Origin: Candidatus Pseudobutyricicoccus lothianensis
Lineage (GTDB): Bacteria > Bacillota > Clostridia > Oscillospirales > Butyricicoccaceae
Assembly (NCBI GenBank): GCA_904419295.1
Contig: CAJFRA010000009.1
Span: 1-64,000 of the forward strand
Direction of reading: 5' to 3'
DNA: 64,000 nt
Under the pieces are notes generated by a model. The model made no database searches. It had not been told where the DNA came from and saw nothing but the letters and a program-made list of their open reading frames with translations. This document shows, one piece after another, positions 44,672 to 53,180 of this stretch. The translations under genes and the position numbers were made by a program. The first letter of the stretch is position 1, and the number at the start of each line of letters is the position of its first letter.

Positions 44672-45808
44672 TCAGTTGGCAGTGCCCAAAAAGTTGATCT
44701 TCATCACTTTATTGTGGATCAATTCCGATGCATTGGTCATGGCATACTCCAACGGCATATCCCGTTCTTTCAGCTCATAAATGGCATCTACACCGGCTTC
44801 TTTGCACTTTTCCCAGCCAGCTCCTTTGACGCCTACAATGGCCACCACCCGGGCGCCGTGGCGCTTGGCCACCTTGGTCACTTCCACCGGCAGCTTGCCC
44901 ATCACCGATTGGGCATCCATGCGGCCTTCGCCGGTGATCACCACGTCGGGCTTCCATTTTTCCACAATGCGCTCAAAGCCCACCACTTCGTTGACAATGT
45001 CAAACCCATGCTGGAGCTGGGCATTCAAAAAGGCCATCAGCCCGCCGCCCATGCCGCCGGCCGCGCCGGCGCCTGGCGTCTGCTCGATCTCCTTGCCCAG
45101 ATCCCTGCGGATCACTTGGCTGAAGCGGTGAAGCGCTTCGTCCAGCACCGGCAGGTCATCGGGCTTGGCGCCCTTTTGGGGCCCAAAGATGTAGGCCGCC
45201 CCATTGGGGCCGCACAGGGGGTTGGATACGTCGCAGGCCACCCGGAAGCGGGCTTCTTTCAGCCGCGGGTCCATCTGGGATACGTCGATGGCGTGGAGCT
45301 TCAGCAGCCCGTTGGCTCCCGGCGGCACATCCTGGCCGTTTTCATCCAGCAGCCGGGCGCCCAAGGCGCACATCATGCCGGCGCCGCCGTCGTTGGTGGC
45401 GCTGCCTCCAATGCCCAGGATGAATTCGGTGCAGCCTTTTTTCAAGGCATCCGCCACCAATTCCCCAGTGCCGTAGGTAGTGGCCGCATAGGGATCTCTC
45501 CGCCAAGCGGGGATCAGCGGCAGGCCCGACGCGCTGGACATTTCGATCACCGCCGTCTTGCCGTCGCCCAAAATACCGTAGGCCGCCATCGTCTTATCAA
45601 ATAGCGGCCCTGTGACCCACAGGCACTGCTTCTTGCCTCCTGTGGCCAAAATCAGTGCTTCCACTGTGCCTTCGCCCCCATCGGCCATGGGTACCTTTTC
45701 CACCGTAATGCCGGGGAACCGCTCCAACAGCGCCTGCTCCACTACATCACAAACATTTTTGGATGTTAGGCTGCCCTTGAACGAATCGGGCGCAACCACA
45801 AAAATCAT
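44672..45808 (-). CDS. Glycerate 2-kinase
   Basis: 378 aa of the GarK/GlxK family, which phosphorylates D-glycerate to 2-phosphoglycerate, entering lower glycolysis. Motifs: VAPDSFKGSLTSKNVCDVVE at the N-terminus, VPMADGGEGTVEAL, GIGGSATNDGGAGM, TPGAGAAGGMGGGL and VVITGEGRMDAQSVMGK. Ribosome site GGAGGAAGAGAGAC. Divergent from the flavodiiron gene across about 220 bp. Confidence 0.94.
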   Translation of the reverse strand: MIFVVAPDSFKGSLTSKNVCDVVEQALLERFPGITVEKVPMADGGEGTVEALILATGGKKQCLWVTGPLFDKTMAAYGILGDGKTAVIEMSSASGLPLIPAWRRDPYAATTYGTGELVADALKKGCTEFILGIGGSATNDGGAGMMCALGARLLDENGQDVPPGANGLLKLHAIDVSQMDPRLKEARFRVACDVSNPLCGPNGAAYIFGPQKGAKPDDLPVLDEALHRFSQVIRRDLGKEIEQTPGAGAAGGMGGGLMAFLNAQLQHGFDIVNEVVGFERIVEKWKPDVVITGEGRMDAQSVMGKLPVEVTKVAKRHGARVVAIVGVKGAGWEKCKEAGVDAIYELKERDMPLEYAMTNASELIHNKVMKINFLGTAN

Positions 45809-45926
45809 GTCTCTCTTCCTCCGTCAACATTGCAATCGATCATTGCATCTCAAGAAAGTATCCTAATCATACACCACCCATTGACAAAATGCAAAAAAAT
45901 TTCATACAAATTCCTTGTAAAATTTC

Positions 45927-45955
45927 TTGCATTTTTGCCAATCTGTATGTATACT
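45927..45955 (+). promoter_or_regulatory. Promoter of the flavodiiron operon
   Basis: TTGCAT, 17 nt, then TATACT on the plus strand, about 75 bp before the ATG. A second candidate (TTGACA at 45881-45886 with a poor -10) lies upstream. The region is very AT-rich. Confidence 0.55.
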
Positions 45956-46030
45956 ATTTTGGTAAACAATAGAATATCCGCCCTTTTTGGATAAATACTG
46001 GAAATATCGACAAAGAAAGGAAGTATTGCA

Positions 46031-47224
46031 ATGCAAGCAAAGCAAGCCACAGAGCACATTTGGTGGGTGGGTGCCCTCGACCCGGATCTGCGGGTCTTCG
46101 ACATCATCATGCACTCGGATTATGGCACCACCTACAACTCCTATCTGCTGCGGGGCAGCCAAAAGACCGCCTTGTTTGAAACGGTAAAAGAGAAATTCTT
46201 TGACCAACACCTGGAGGAGATCCGCCAAGTGATGGATCCGGCGGACATCGATTACATCGTGGTCAACCACACAGAGCCCGACCATTCCGGCTCTGTGGCG
46301 AAAATGCTGGAGATCGCCCCCAACGCCACTGTGCTGGGCTCCCAAACGGCCATCGCCTTTTTGAAAGAGATCGTCAACAAGCCTTTCCGCCACCAGGCGG
46401 TGACCGAAAAGGACGTCATCGACCTGGGCGGCCTGAGCCTTCATTTCCTGTCGGTGCCCATGCTCCATTGGCCCGATTCCATGTACACCTGGGTTCCCGA
46501 AGAAAAAGCCCTGTTCACCTGCGACAGCTTTGGCTGCCACTATGCCGACGAGCGGGTGTTCAATGACTTGATCGACGGCGATTTCACCGATGCCTACAAG
46601 TATTATTTTGACAACATCATCGGCCCCTATAAAAACCCACACATGCTCAACGCCCTGAAGAAGATCGAGGGGCTGGACATCCAGTTCATCGGCAATGGCC
46701 ACGGCCCGGTGCTGCGCCGGGATATCCCCAAATACCTGGAGATGTACCGCAACTGGTCTACGCCAGGCGAAAAAAAGGCGCCCATGGTAGCCATCTGCTA
46801 TGTTTCGGCCTATGGTTTTACCAAATCCTTGGCCCTTGCCATCGAACAGGGCATCCGGCAGGCCGGTGTAGAGGACGTGCGCCTGTTTGACCTGGTGACA
46901 GACGACCACGCCCAAGCGGCTGCCGCCGTGAGCGCCTCCGATGGGTTCCTGCTGGGCTCCCCCACCCTGGTGGGCGATGCGCTGCCCCCGGTGTATGAGA
47001 TGCTGCTGGGCCTGAACCCGGTGATCCACCGGGGCAAGTTTGCCGGCGCATTCGGCTCCTATGCCTGGAGCGGTGAAGCGGTACACAACCTGATCGAGCG
47101 GATGCGCTCCCTCAAGCTGCAGATCCCTGTGCCCGGCATGCGTGTCAAATTGAAGCCCACCCAGGAAGATCTGGAACATGCCGTGGAGTTTGGCAGTGAA
47201 TTCGCCGCTGCCCTGCTCCAATAA
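46031..47224 (+). CDS. Flavodiiron protein (rubredoxin:oxygen/NO oxidoreductase)
   Basis: 397 aa. Reduces O2 to water and/or NO to N2O in anaerobes. The metallo-lactamase-like domain has all diiron ligands: H80, E82, D84 (NHTEPDHSG), H146 (MLHWPDSM), D165 (CDSFGCH) and H224 (GNGHGPVL). The C-terminal flavodoxin domain (about 245-397) binds FMN: ICYVSAYGFTKSLALAI and GSPTLVGDALPPVYEM. Ribosome site AAAGGAAG. The next gene, 21 bp on, supplies its electrons. Confidence 0.95.
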   Translation: MQAKQATEHIWWVGALDPDLRVFDIIMHSDYGTTYNSYLLRGSQKTALFETVKEKFFDQHLEEIRQVMDPADIDYIVVNHTEPDHSGSVAKMLEIAPNATVLGSQTAIAFLKEIVNKPFRHQAVTEKDVIDLGGLSLHFLSVPMLHWPDSMYTWVPEEKALFTCDSFGCHYADERVFNDLIDGDFTDAYKYYFDNIIGPYKNPHMLNALKKIEGLDIQFIGNGHGPVLRRDIPKYLEMYRNWSTPGEKKAPMVAICYVSAYGFTKSLALAIEQGIRQAGVEDVRLFDLVTDDHAQAAAAVSASDGFLLGSPTLVGDALPPVYEMLLGLNPVIHRGKFAGAFGSYAWSGEAVHNLIERMRSLKLQIPVPGMRVKLKPTQEDLEHAVEFGSEFAAALLQ

Positions 47225-47245
47225 TCGATGAGGTCGGAGAAAGAA

Positions 47246-48670
47246 ATGGAACAGAAAATCTGGCATTGCCCCATTTGTGGGCAGGATTTTACCGGCCCGG
47301 AGCCGCCCTCCCCTTGCCCGGTGTGCGGCGCGCCGGCCAGCGTGTTCACCAGTGTGGATGCGCCTGCGCCCAAACAGTGGCGCTGTCTGATCTGCGGGCA
47401 AGTGTTTGAAGGGGACAAACCGCCTGTGCCCTGCCCGGTATGCGGCGCGGGGGATCAGGCCTTCGTGCCCGAAGAGAGCGGCCAGACCGCTTTCCGCAAA
47501 GATACCCAGGAACGCTTTGTGCTGCTGGGCGGCGGTGCAGCCGGGCTGGAATGCGCCAAGGCCATCCGTCAGCGGAACCAGACCGCCCAGATCACCCTGG
47601 TATGCGCCGAACCGGTGCTGCCCTATAACCGGCCTGCCCTCAGCGATGTGGTGGCCGACGGCCTTTCCCTTTCCGCCATTTTGCTGCAAGAGGCCGACTG
47701 GTACGCCCAGCAATCCATCCAGGTAAAGACAGGGGTCCGGGCAGTGCAGATCCACCGGCAAGACCGGCAGGTCCAGCTGTCCGACGGCAGCAGCCTCCCC
47801 TATGACAAGCTGCTGCTGGCCCTGGGCAGCCGCGCCTTCGTCCCCGTGGAACCAAACCCTGCCGGTATCCCCCTCTATGTGCTGCGCAGCCATGCAGACA
47901 GCCAACAGGTGATCCAGGCAGCCGGCCAATCCCACAAGGCCATCGTGGTGGGCGGCGGCATCTTGGGCATCGAAGCGGCGCTGGCCCTGCGGGAGCGGGG
48001 CATCCAGGTGACGGTGGTGGAATTCGCCCCCCGCCTGATGGTCAACCAGGCCGATGAGGCGGGCAGCGCCCTGCTGCAGGAGGCGTTGGAGAAAAAAGGC
48101 CTCGCCATCCGCTGCGGCGTCGGTGTGCAGCAGGTGGAGGCCCACGGCGCCCTGCTGACCGACGGCAGCCGCTTGGATGGGGATTTCCTGCTGTGTGCCG
48201 CCGGTGTGCGCAGCGAGACCGCTCTGGCACAAGATTGCGGCCTGGCTGTAGAACGGGGCATCCTGGTGGATGAGCAGATGCGCACGTCGGACCCCTGCAT
48301 TTTTGCCGCCGGGGACTGCGCCCAGTTCCAGGGCAAGACTGGCGGCCTGTGGTCCACCGCCACGGCCCAGGGGCAAACGGCCGGCATGCACATGGCGGGG
48401 GATGACAGCGCCCCCTATGTGCCCCAGGCTGTGGGCACTGTGCTGGAGGGCACGGGCATCTCCCTGTTCAGCTGCGGCGCAGTCAATGCTCCCAGCAGCC
48501 AGACCCTGACGTACGAAGACCGGTTTTCCGGCGTCTATCAGCGGGTGTTTTTGCAAGACGGCCATGTCATCGGCGCCCTGTTGTGGGGCGATACCAGCTC
48601 CATGGGCAGCGCCCTGGATGTGGTAGGCCGGAAGGCTCCGGCCCGGGAAGCTGCCGGCATCTTAGGCTGA
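47246..48670 (+). CDS. NADH:rubredoxin oxidoreductase with two N-terminal rubredoxin-like domains
   Basis: 474 aa. Two rubrerythrin-type iron ribbons lead: C8/C11/C24/C27 (CPICGQDF and CPVCGAP) and C47/C50/C63/C66 (CLICGQVF and CPVCGAG). An FAD/NAD(P)-disulphide-type reductase follows: FAD site FVLLGGGAAGLECAKAI at 91, NAD site VVGGGILGIEAALAL, and second FAD contact IFAAGDCAQF. It should pass electrons from NADH to its own rubredoxins and on to the flavodiiron protein. The start at 47246 (MEQKIW) has GGAG upstream; ATG 47228 lacks one. Ended by the terminator at 48701. Confidence 0.92.
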   Translation: MEQKIWHCPICGQDFTGPEPPSPCPVCGAPASVFTSVDAPAPKQWRCLICGQVFEGDKPPVPCPVCGAGDQAFVPEESGQTAFRKDTQERFVLLGGGAAGLECAKAIRQRNQTAQITLVCAEPVLPYNRPALSDVVADGLSLSAILLQEADWYAQQSIQVKTGVRAVQIHRQDRQVQLSDGSSLPYDKLLLALGSRAFVPVEPNPAGIPLYVLRSHADSQQVIQAAGQSHKAIVVGGGILGIEAALALRERGIQVTVVEFAPRLMVNQADEAGSALLQEALEKKGLAIRCGVGVQQVEAHGALLTDGSRLDGDFLLCAAGVRSETALAQDCGLAVERGILVDEQMRTSDPCIFAAGDCAQFQGKTGGLWSTATAQGQTAGMHMAGDDSAPYVPQAVGTVLEGTGISLFSCGAVNAPSSQTLTYEDRFSGVYQRVFLQDGHVIGALLWGDTSSMGSALDVVGRKAPAREAAGILG

Positions 48671-48700
48671 CATCAGCCAATCCTCCCTATTTTGTTTTTC

Positions 48701-48730
48701 AAAGGACAGCGCTTTTTGGCGCTGTCCTTT
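48701..48730 (+). terminator. Rho-independent terminator
   Basis: AAAGGACAGCGC / GCGCTGTCCTTT stem with a 6-nt loop; GTTG follows. Ends the flavodiiron operon. Confidence 0.75.
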
Positions 48731-48862
48731 GTTGCGTGCAGCGGCTTTTTGCACCATTTCATTGCTTTCCGTTGCAGTATATGCTAGCATGGTGTCATAC
48801 TGATACATGGCAGAAAGCACTGCGGCTGCATCGGCAGCTTACTGAAATGGAGGTGTCCCTCG

Positions 48863-49336
48863 ATGTCTCGCTCGCACAGACCTTTGCTCTTATCTGCCAT
48901 CATTTGCCTGCTGTGTTCCCTGGTGTGTTTTTGGTGTTTCGATGGGAGAGCTCTGTCCAACGAAGCCATGGATGGCTATGTTCCCGCTTCCTCTGCCATC
49001 GGTTCTGCCGTGCAGTTTGCCGTCTGTGCCGTGGCCGGCTGGCAGATCGGTGAAAAAAGGCCTTCCTCTGCATCCCGGCATCATTTCCCGGCCTTCCGCT
49101 GGGTCTTTTGGCCGGCTGCAATCATCTATCTGTTGTTCCCGTCTGTTCGATGGCATGTTTCGGACCGGATCTTGTACTTTGGCGTCACCGATCAGGTCCT
49201 GACCAGCCTATACGCCGTTTCCTGGGTCAAACAGTGGCTCCTGCTGCGGGCCGCCAGCGCCAGCGCTGTCTTATCCTATCTGGCCTGCGATATGGCCTGT
49301 AAACTGCGCACCCTGAAGACCAAAAGCCGTGCCTGA
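48863..49336 (+). CDS. Small membrane protein, unknown function
   Basis: 157 aa with about four hydrophobic segments (LLLSAIICLLCSLVCFWCF; AIGSAVQFAVCAVAGWQI; WVFWPAAIIYLLF; and SASAVLSYLACDMAC) and a basic C-terminal tail. No family recognised. Ribosome site GGAGGTG 7 nt before the ATG. A weak promoter (TTGCTT, 17 nt, TAGCAT) precedes it. It lies 115 bp before the ABC exporter pair but that pair has its own promoter. Confidence 0.68.
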   Translation: MSRSHRPLLLSAIICLLCSLVCFWCFDGRALSNEAMDGYVPASSAIGSAVQFAVCAVAGWQIGEKRPSSASRHHFPAFRWVFWPAAIIYLLFPSVRWHVSDRILYFGVTDQVLTSLYAVSWVKQWLLLRAASASAVLSYLACDMACKLRTLKTKSRA

Positions 49337-49368
49337 GAGCAAAGCCCTTCCCTGCCCGGCCCTTGCAG

Positions 49369-49398
49369 GTGACAAACGGCCTGCCAATGTGTTACAAT
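49369..49398 (+). promoter_or_regulatory. Promoter of the ABC exporter operon
   Basis: GTGACA, 18 nt, then TACAAT on the plus strand, 53 bp before the ATG. Confidence 0.55.
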
Positions 49399-49451
49399 GT
49401 GGGTACTGCGATCCCCCGCTTGGATCGGCTGCATGAAAGGAGGCCCAGGGC

Positions 49452-51302
49452 ATGCAAGACCAACCCAGAAACCGTCCGGTACCCACCACCAACGGTCGCT
49501 TTATTTGGGACCTGATGCGGGGCAACTGGAAGACCTTTGCCGGCTGTGTGGCCGCCATGGCCCTCAGCGTCTGCTTTTCCTTCCTCTCCCCGGCCCTGGT
49601 GGGCTTTGTCATCGATTCTGTCATCGGCACGAAACCCCTTGACCTGCCCGCTCCCCTGGCCCGCTGGGTGGAGCAGTTGGGCGGCCGGGCTTGGCTGATG
49701 GAACACATCATCGCCCTGGCCGCTTTGTTTTTGTGCATCGTGGCCTGCTCGGCGCTGTTCAACATGCTGCGGCAATATCTGGCCTCCACCCTCAGCGAGA
49801 GCCTGGCCTACTCCATGCGCCGGCGGCTGTTTGAACACATCCAGCATTTGCCCTATTCCTGGCACATGCAAATGCAGACCGGCGACATCATGCAGCGCTG
49901 TTCTTCGGATGTGGACATGGTGCGCAATTTCGTCGCCGGGCAAATGGCGGAATTCCTGCGCATCGTCACCATGCTCCTCGGCGCTTTTGCCCTGATGTTC
50001 TCCATCAATGTGCCGCTGGCAGGGGCCGCCTTTGTGGGCATCCCCATCATCATGGGGTATTCGGGCATTTTCTACAACATCATCAGCCGCCGCTTCCTGG
50101 TGGCCGACGAGGCGGAAGGGACGCTGACCGCCATGGCCCAGGAAAACCTGACGGGGGTGCGGGTCGTGCGCGCCTTTGGCCGGGAGAGCTACTCCATGGA
50201 CCAGTTCCAAGCCCAAAATGCAGAGCTGTCCCGCCGCTGGATCAAAGTGGGCGACCTGCTGGCCATCTATTGGAGCTTGGGCGACTTCATCACGGTGATG
50301 CAAGGGGCCGTGGTGGTGATCTTCGGCGCCTGGCTGGCGGTGCACGGCACCATGACCAGCGGCGAGCTGGTCACATTCATCATGTACAACAACATGCTCA
50401 CCTGGCCCACCCGCCAGCTGGGCCGCATCATCGGCGAGATGAGCAAGGCCGGCGTCTCCATCGGCCGCCTGCGGGAGATCCTGCTGGCCAAGCCGGAGGA
50501 GGACAGCCCCCAGGAAGAAGAACCGCCCATCCGCGGACAGCTGGTGTTCGACGACGTCAGTTTTTCCTACGGCAGCCACCCGGTGCTGCACCATGTGTCC
50601 TTCACGGTGGAGCCCGGGGAGACAGTGGCCATTTTGGGCGGCACGGGCAGCGGCAAATCCACTCTGATGCACCTGGTGAACCGGCTGTATGAATTGCCGC
50701 CGGAAGGCGGCTCCATCCGCATCGACGGGGTGGATGTGCGCCGCATCCGCCGCTCCTATCTGCGGCGCAATGTGGGCATGGTGCTGCAAGAGCCCTTCCT
50801 CTTCTCCCGCTCCATCCGCCAAAATCTGGCCATTGCCGCCCGGGGAAAAGAAGAGCAAGAGCTGTTGGCCGCAGCACAGACCGCAGCCATCCACCAAGCC
50901 GTGCTGGGGTTTTCCCAGGGCTATGACACCATGCTGGGCGAACGGGGCGTCACCCTTTCCGGCGGCCAGCAGCAGCGCCTGTCCATCGCCCGCACCCTGG
51001 CGGCGGACCCGCCCATTTTGATCTTTGACGATTCCCTTTCCGCAGTGGATACCGAGACCGACAGCCAGATCCGCAAGGCCCTGGCCCAGCGGGAGCACAA
51101 GGCCACCACCCTCATCATCTCCCACCGGATCACCACCCTGATGGAGGCCGACCGCATCGTGGTGCTGGAAAACGGCCGTGTTTCCCAGATCGGCACCCAC
51201 GAACAGCTGGCGGCCCAGGACGGCCTGTACCGCCGCATTTTCCGCATCCAGAGCCTGGTGGCGGAAGAAGTGGAAAACGAGACCCAGGAGGTGCAGCCAT
51301 GA
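49452..51302 (+). CDS. ABC exporter half-transporter, degenerate-site subunit (BmrC/YheI-like)
   Basis: 616 aa: six-helix membrane domain (about 20-335) plus ATPase domain (about 360-600). Walker A GGTGSGKST at 396, signature LSGGQQQRLSIAR at 502, Walker B ILIFDDSLSAVDTETD near 522. The catalytic Glu after Walker B is Asp (DD), so this subunit's own hydrolysis site is impaired while its signature is intact. That asymmetry is known for heterodimeric multidrug exporters. The stop overlaps the next gene's ATG (ATGA), giving 1:1 coupling. Likely drug, lipid or peptide efflux. Confidence 0.92.
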   Translation: MQDQPRNRPVPTTNGRFIWDLMRGNWKTFAGCVAAMALSVCFSFLSPALVGFVIDSVIGTKPLDLPAPLARWVEQLGGRAWLMEHIIALAALFLCIVACSALFNMLRQYLASTLSESLAYSMRRRLFEHIQHLPYSWHMQMQTGDIMQRCSSDVDMVRNFVAGQMAEFLRIVTMLLGAFALMFSINVPLAGAAFVGIPIIMGYSGIFYNIISRRFLVADEAEGTLTAMAQENLTGVRVVRAFGRESYSMDQFQAQNAELSRRWIKVGDLLAIYWSLGDFITVMQGAVVVIFGAWLAVHGTMTSGELVTFIMYNNMLTWPTRQLGRIIGEMSKAGVSIGRLREILLAKPEEDSPQEEEPPIRGQLVFDDVSFSYGSHPVLHHVSFTVEPGETVAILGGTGSGKSTLMHLVNRLYELPPEGGSIRIDGVDVRRIRRSYLRRNVGMVLQEPFLFSRSIRQNLAIAARGKEEQELLAAAQTAAIHQAVLGFSQGYDTMLGERGVTLSGGQQQRLSIARTLAADPPILIFDDSLSAVDTETDSQIRKALAQREHKATTLIISHRITTLMEADRIVVLENGRVSQIGTHEQLAAQDGLYRRIFRIQSLVAEEVENETQEVQP

Positions 51303-53122
51303 ACCGCTTGGATGAATACAGCTACCCCACTTCCTTCGACCGGCGCCAGTGGGCCAAGCTGTGGAAGCACATCGCCTTCCTCAAAAAGACCTTCCTGTTC
51401 CTTTTCTTGGCCGCTGTGGCCACCGCTTTTTTCGATGCCCTCTTCCCCTATTTCAGCCGCTATGCCATCGATACTTTCATCGCCCGGCAGACCACCCAAG
51501 GCATGCCCCTTTTCATCGGCCTCTATCTGCTCACGGCTCTGCTGCAGACCGGCGCCAACGTGGTCTACTGCCAGCAGGCCATCGTCATTGAAATGAAAGT
51601 GGGCCAGGCGCTGCGGGATACCTGCTACGAACACTTGCAGCGCCTGCCTTTGGCCTATTTCAACCAGACCCCCGTGGGGTACCTTTTGGCCCGGGTGATG
51701 AGCGATACCAACCAGTTGGGCAGCATCTTCTCCTGGCGCCTGGCCGATTTCATCTGGAACGTGTTTTACCTGGCCTTCGCCGTTTTATCCATGCTGCTGC
51801 TGTCTTGGAAACTGGCTTTGCTGGTGCTGGCTGTGGTGCCGCCCATCGTGTTGGCCTGCACCTTTTTCCAGCGGCGGCTGCTGCGGGCCAACCGGCTGGT
51901 GCGCCAGGCCAATTCCACCCTGACCGCCTCCTTCAACGAAAACATCTCCGGCGCCAAGACCATCAAGACCCTGTCTGTCGAACCGGAGATCTGCCGGGAG
52001 TTCGACGGCGTCAACCAGGACATGCGCCGCAAGGCCATGCGCGCCAAGACCCTCCACGCCGTCTTCCAGCCCCTGGTCATGTTCCTGGGGTCCATCTCCT
52101 TGGCGGTCGTCATGGCCGCCGGCGGCCGGATGTCCGGGCCCTGGGGCATACCGCTGGGCACTCTGGCGGTATTCATCTCCTATACCTTGACCATCGTGGA
52201 GCCCATCCAGCTGATCGTCGCCGTCATCAGCGACGCCATTTCGGTGCAGGCCAATGTGGAGCGGATCAACGGCCTGCTGGAGACCGTCCCCATGATCCAG
52301 GACACGCCCGCGGTGCTGGCCAAATACGGCGATGTTTTCCACCCCAAAAAAGAAAATTGGGAGCCCCTGCAAGGGGACATCACCTTTGATGATGTGACGT
52401 TTTGCTACCCAGACGGCGATACCAATGTGCTGGAACACTTTTCCCTGCACATCCCGGCCGGCACCACCGTGGCCATTGTGGGCGAGACCGGCGCCGGCAA
52501 ATCCACCCTGGTGAATCTGGCTTGCCGGTTTTACGAACCCACCGGCGGCCGGATCTTGATCGACGGCGTGGACTACCGCCAGCGGGGGCTTTTGTGGCTG
52601 CACAGCAACATTGGCTATGTGCTCCAATCCCCCCATCTGTTCACCGGCACAGTGGAAGAAAACATCCGCTATGGCAAGCTGGACGCCACCCGGGAGGAGA
52701 TCGTGGCCGCAGCCAAAATGGCCCATGCCCACGATTTTATCCAGGCCATGCCCGGCGGCTACCAAGCCCAGGTGGGCGAAGGGGGCGGCTTGCTCTCCAC
52801 CGGCCAAAAGCAGCTGATCAGCATCGCCCGGGCCATCGTGGCAGACCCCCGCATCTTCGTGCTGGACGAGGCAACTTCTTCGGTGGATACCGAGACGGAA
52901 GCCCTGATCCAGCAGGTGATCGGCCAGGTGCTCCAGGGCCGCACCAGCTTTCTCATCGCCCACCGGCTGTCCACCGTCAAACACGCCGATGTGATCTTGG
53001 TCGTGCGGGATGGACGCATCGTGGAGCAGGGCGATCACCGCAGCCTGCTGCGGGCCAAAGGATACTATTACTCCCTCTATACCCGTCAGTTTGAAGAAGA
53101 CCGGGCCAGCCAGATCCTGTGA
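51299..53122 (+). CDS. ABC exporter half-transporter, catalytic subunit (BmrD/YheH-like)
   Basis: 607 aa with the same layout. Walker A GETGAGKST at 395, signature LLSTGQKQLISIAR (Gly to Thr change in LSGGQ), and Walker B IFVLDEATSSVDTETE with the catalytic Glu present, plus the switch His in IAHRLSTVKHAD. It complements the upstream subunit exactly: one competent site is formed from this Walker A/B and the partner's intact signature. Overlaps the first gene by 4 bp. Followed by a symmetric terminator. Confidence 0.92.
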   Translation: MNRLDEYSYPTSFDRRQWAKLWKHIAFLKKTFLFLFLAAVATAFFDALFPYFSRYAIDTFIARQTTQGMPLFIGLYLLTALLQTGANVVYCQQAIVIEMKVGQALRDTCYEHLQRLPLAYFNQTPVGYLLARVMSDTNQLGSIFSWRLADFIWNVFYLAFAVLSMLLLSWKLALLVLAVVPPIVLACTFFQRRLLRANRLVRQANSTLTASFNENISGAKTIKTLSVEPEICREFDGVNQDMRRKAMRAKTLHAVFQPLVMFLGSISLAVVMAAGGRMSGPWGIPLGTLAVFISYTLTIVEPIQLIVAVISDAISVQANVERINGLLETVPMIQDTPAVLAKYGDVFHPKKENWEPLQGDITFDDVTFCYPDGDTNVLEHFSLHIPAGTTVAIVGETGAGKSTLVNLACRFYEPTGGRILIDGVDYRQRGLLWLHSNIGYVLQSPHLFTGTVEENIRYGKLDATREEIVAAAKMAHAHDFIQAMPGGYQAQVGEGGGLLSTGQKQLISIARAIVADPRIFVLDEATSSVDTETEALIQQVIGQVLQGRTSFLIAHRLSTVKHADVILVVRDGRIVEQGDHRSLLRAKGYYYSLYTRQFEEDRASQIL

Positions 53123-53130
53123 CCCGTCTA

Positions 53131-53165
53131 TGAGAAAAAGCGCCTGTTGCCAGGCGCTTTTCTCA
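53131..53165. terminator. Bidirectional terminator
   Basis: A long palindrome with inner stem GCGCCTG / CAGGCGC and flanking TGAGAAAAA / TTTTCTCA, 4-nt loop. Serves the ABC operon (plus) and the diguanylate cyclase gene (minus). Confidence 0.8.
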
Positions 53166-53180
53166 TTCTTTGGACCGGTG

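Noticed and set aside
45902..48565. 887-codon minus-strand open frame
   Set aside because: Shadow of the flavodiiron and rubredoxin-reductase genes, which have complete catalytic motifs on the plus strand.
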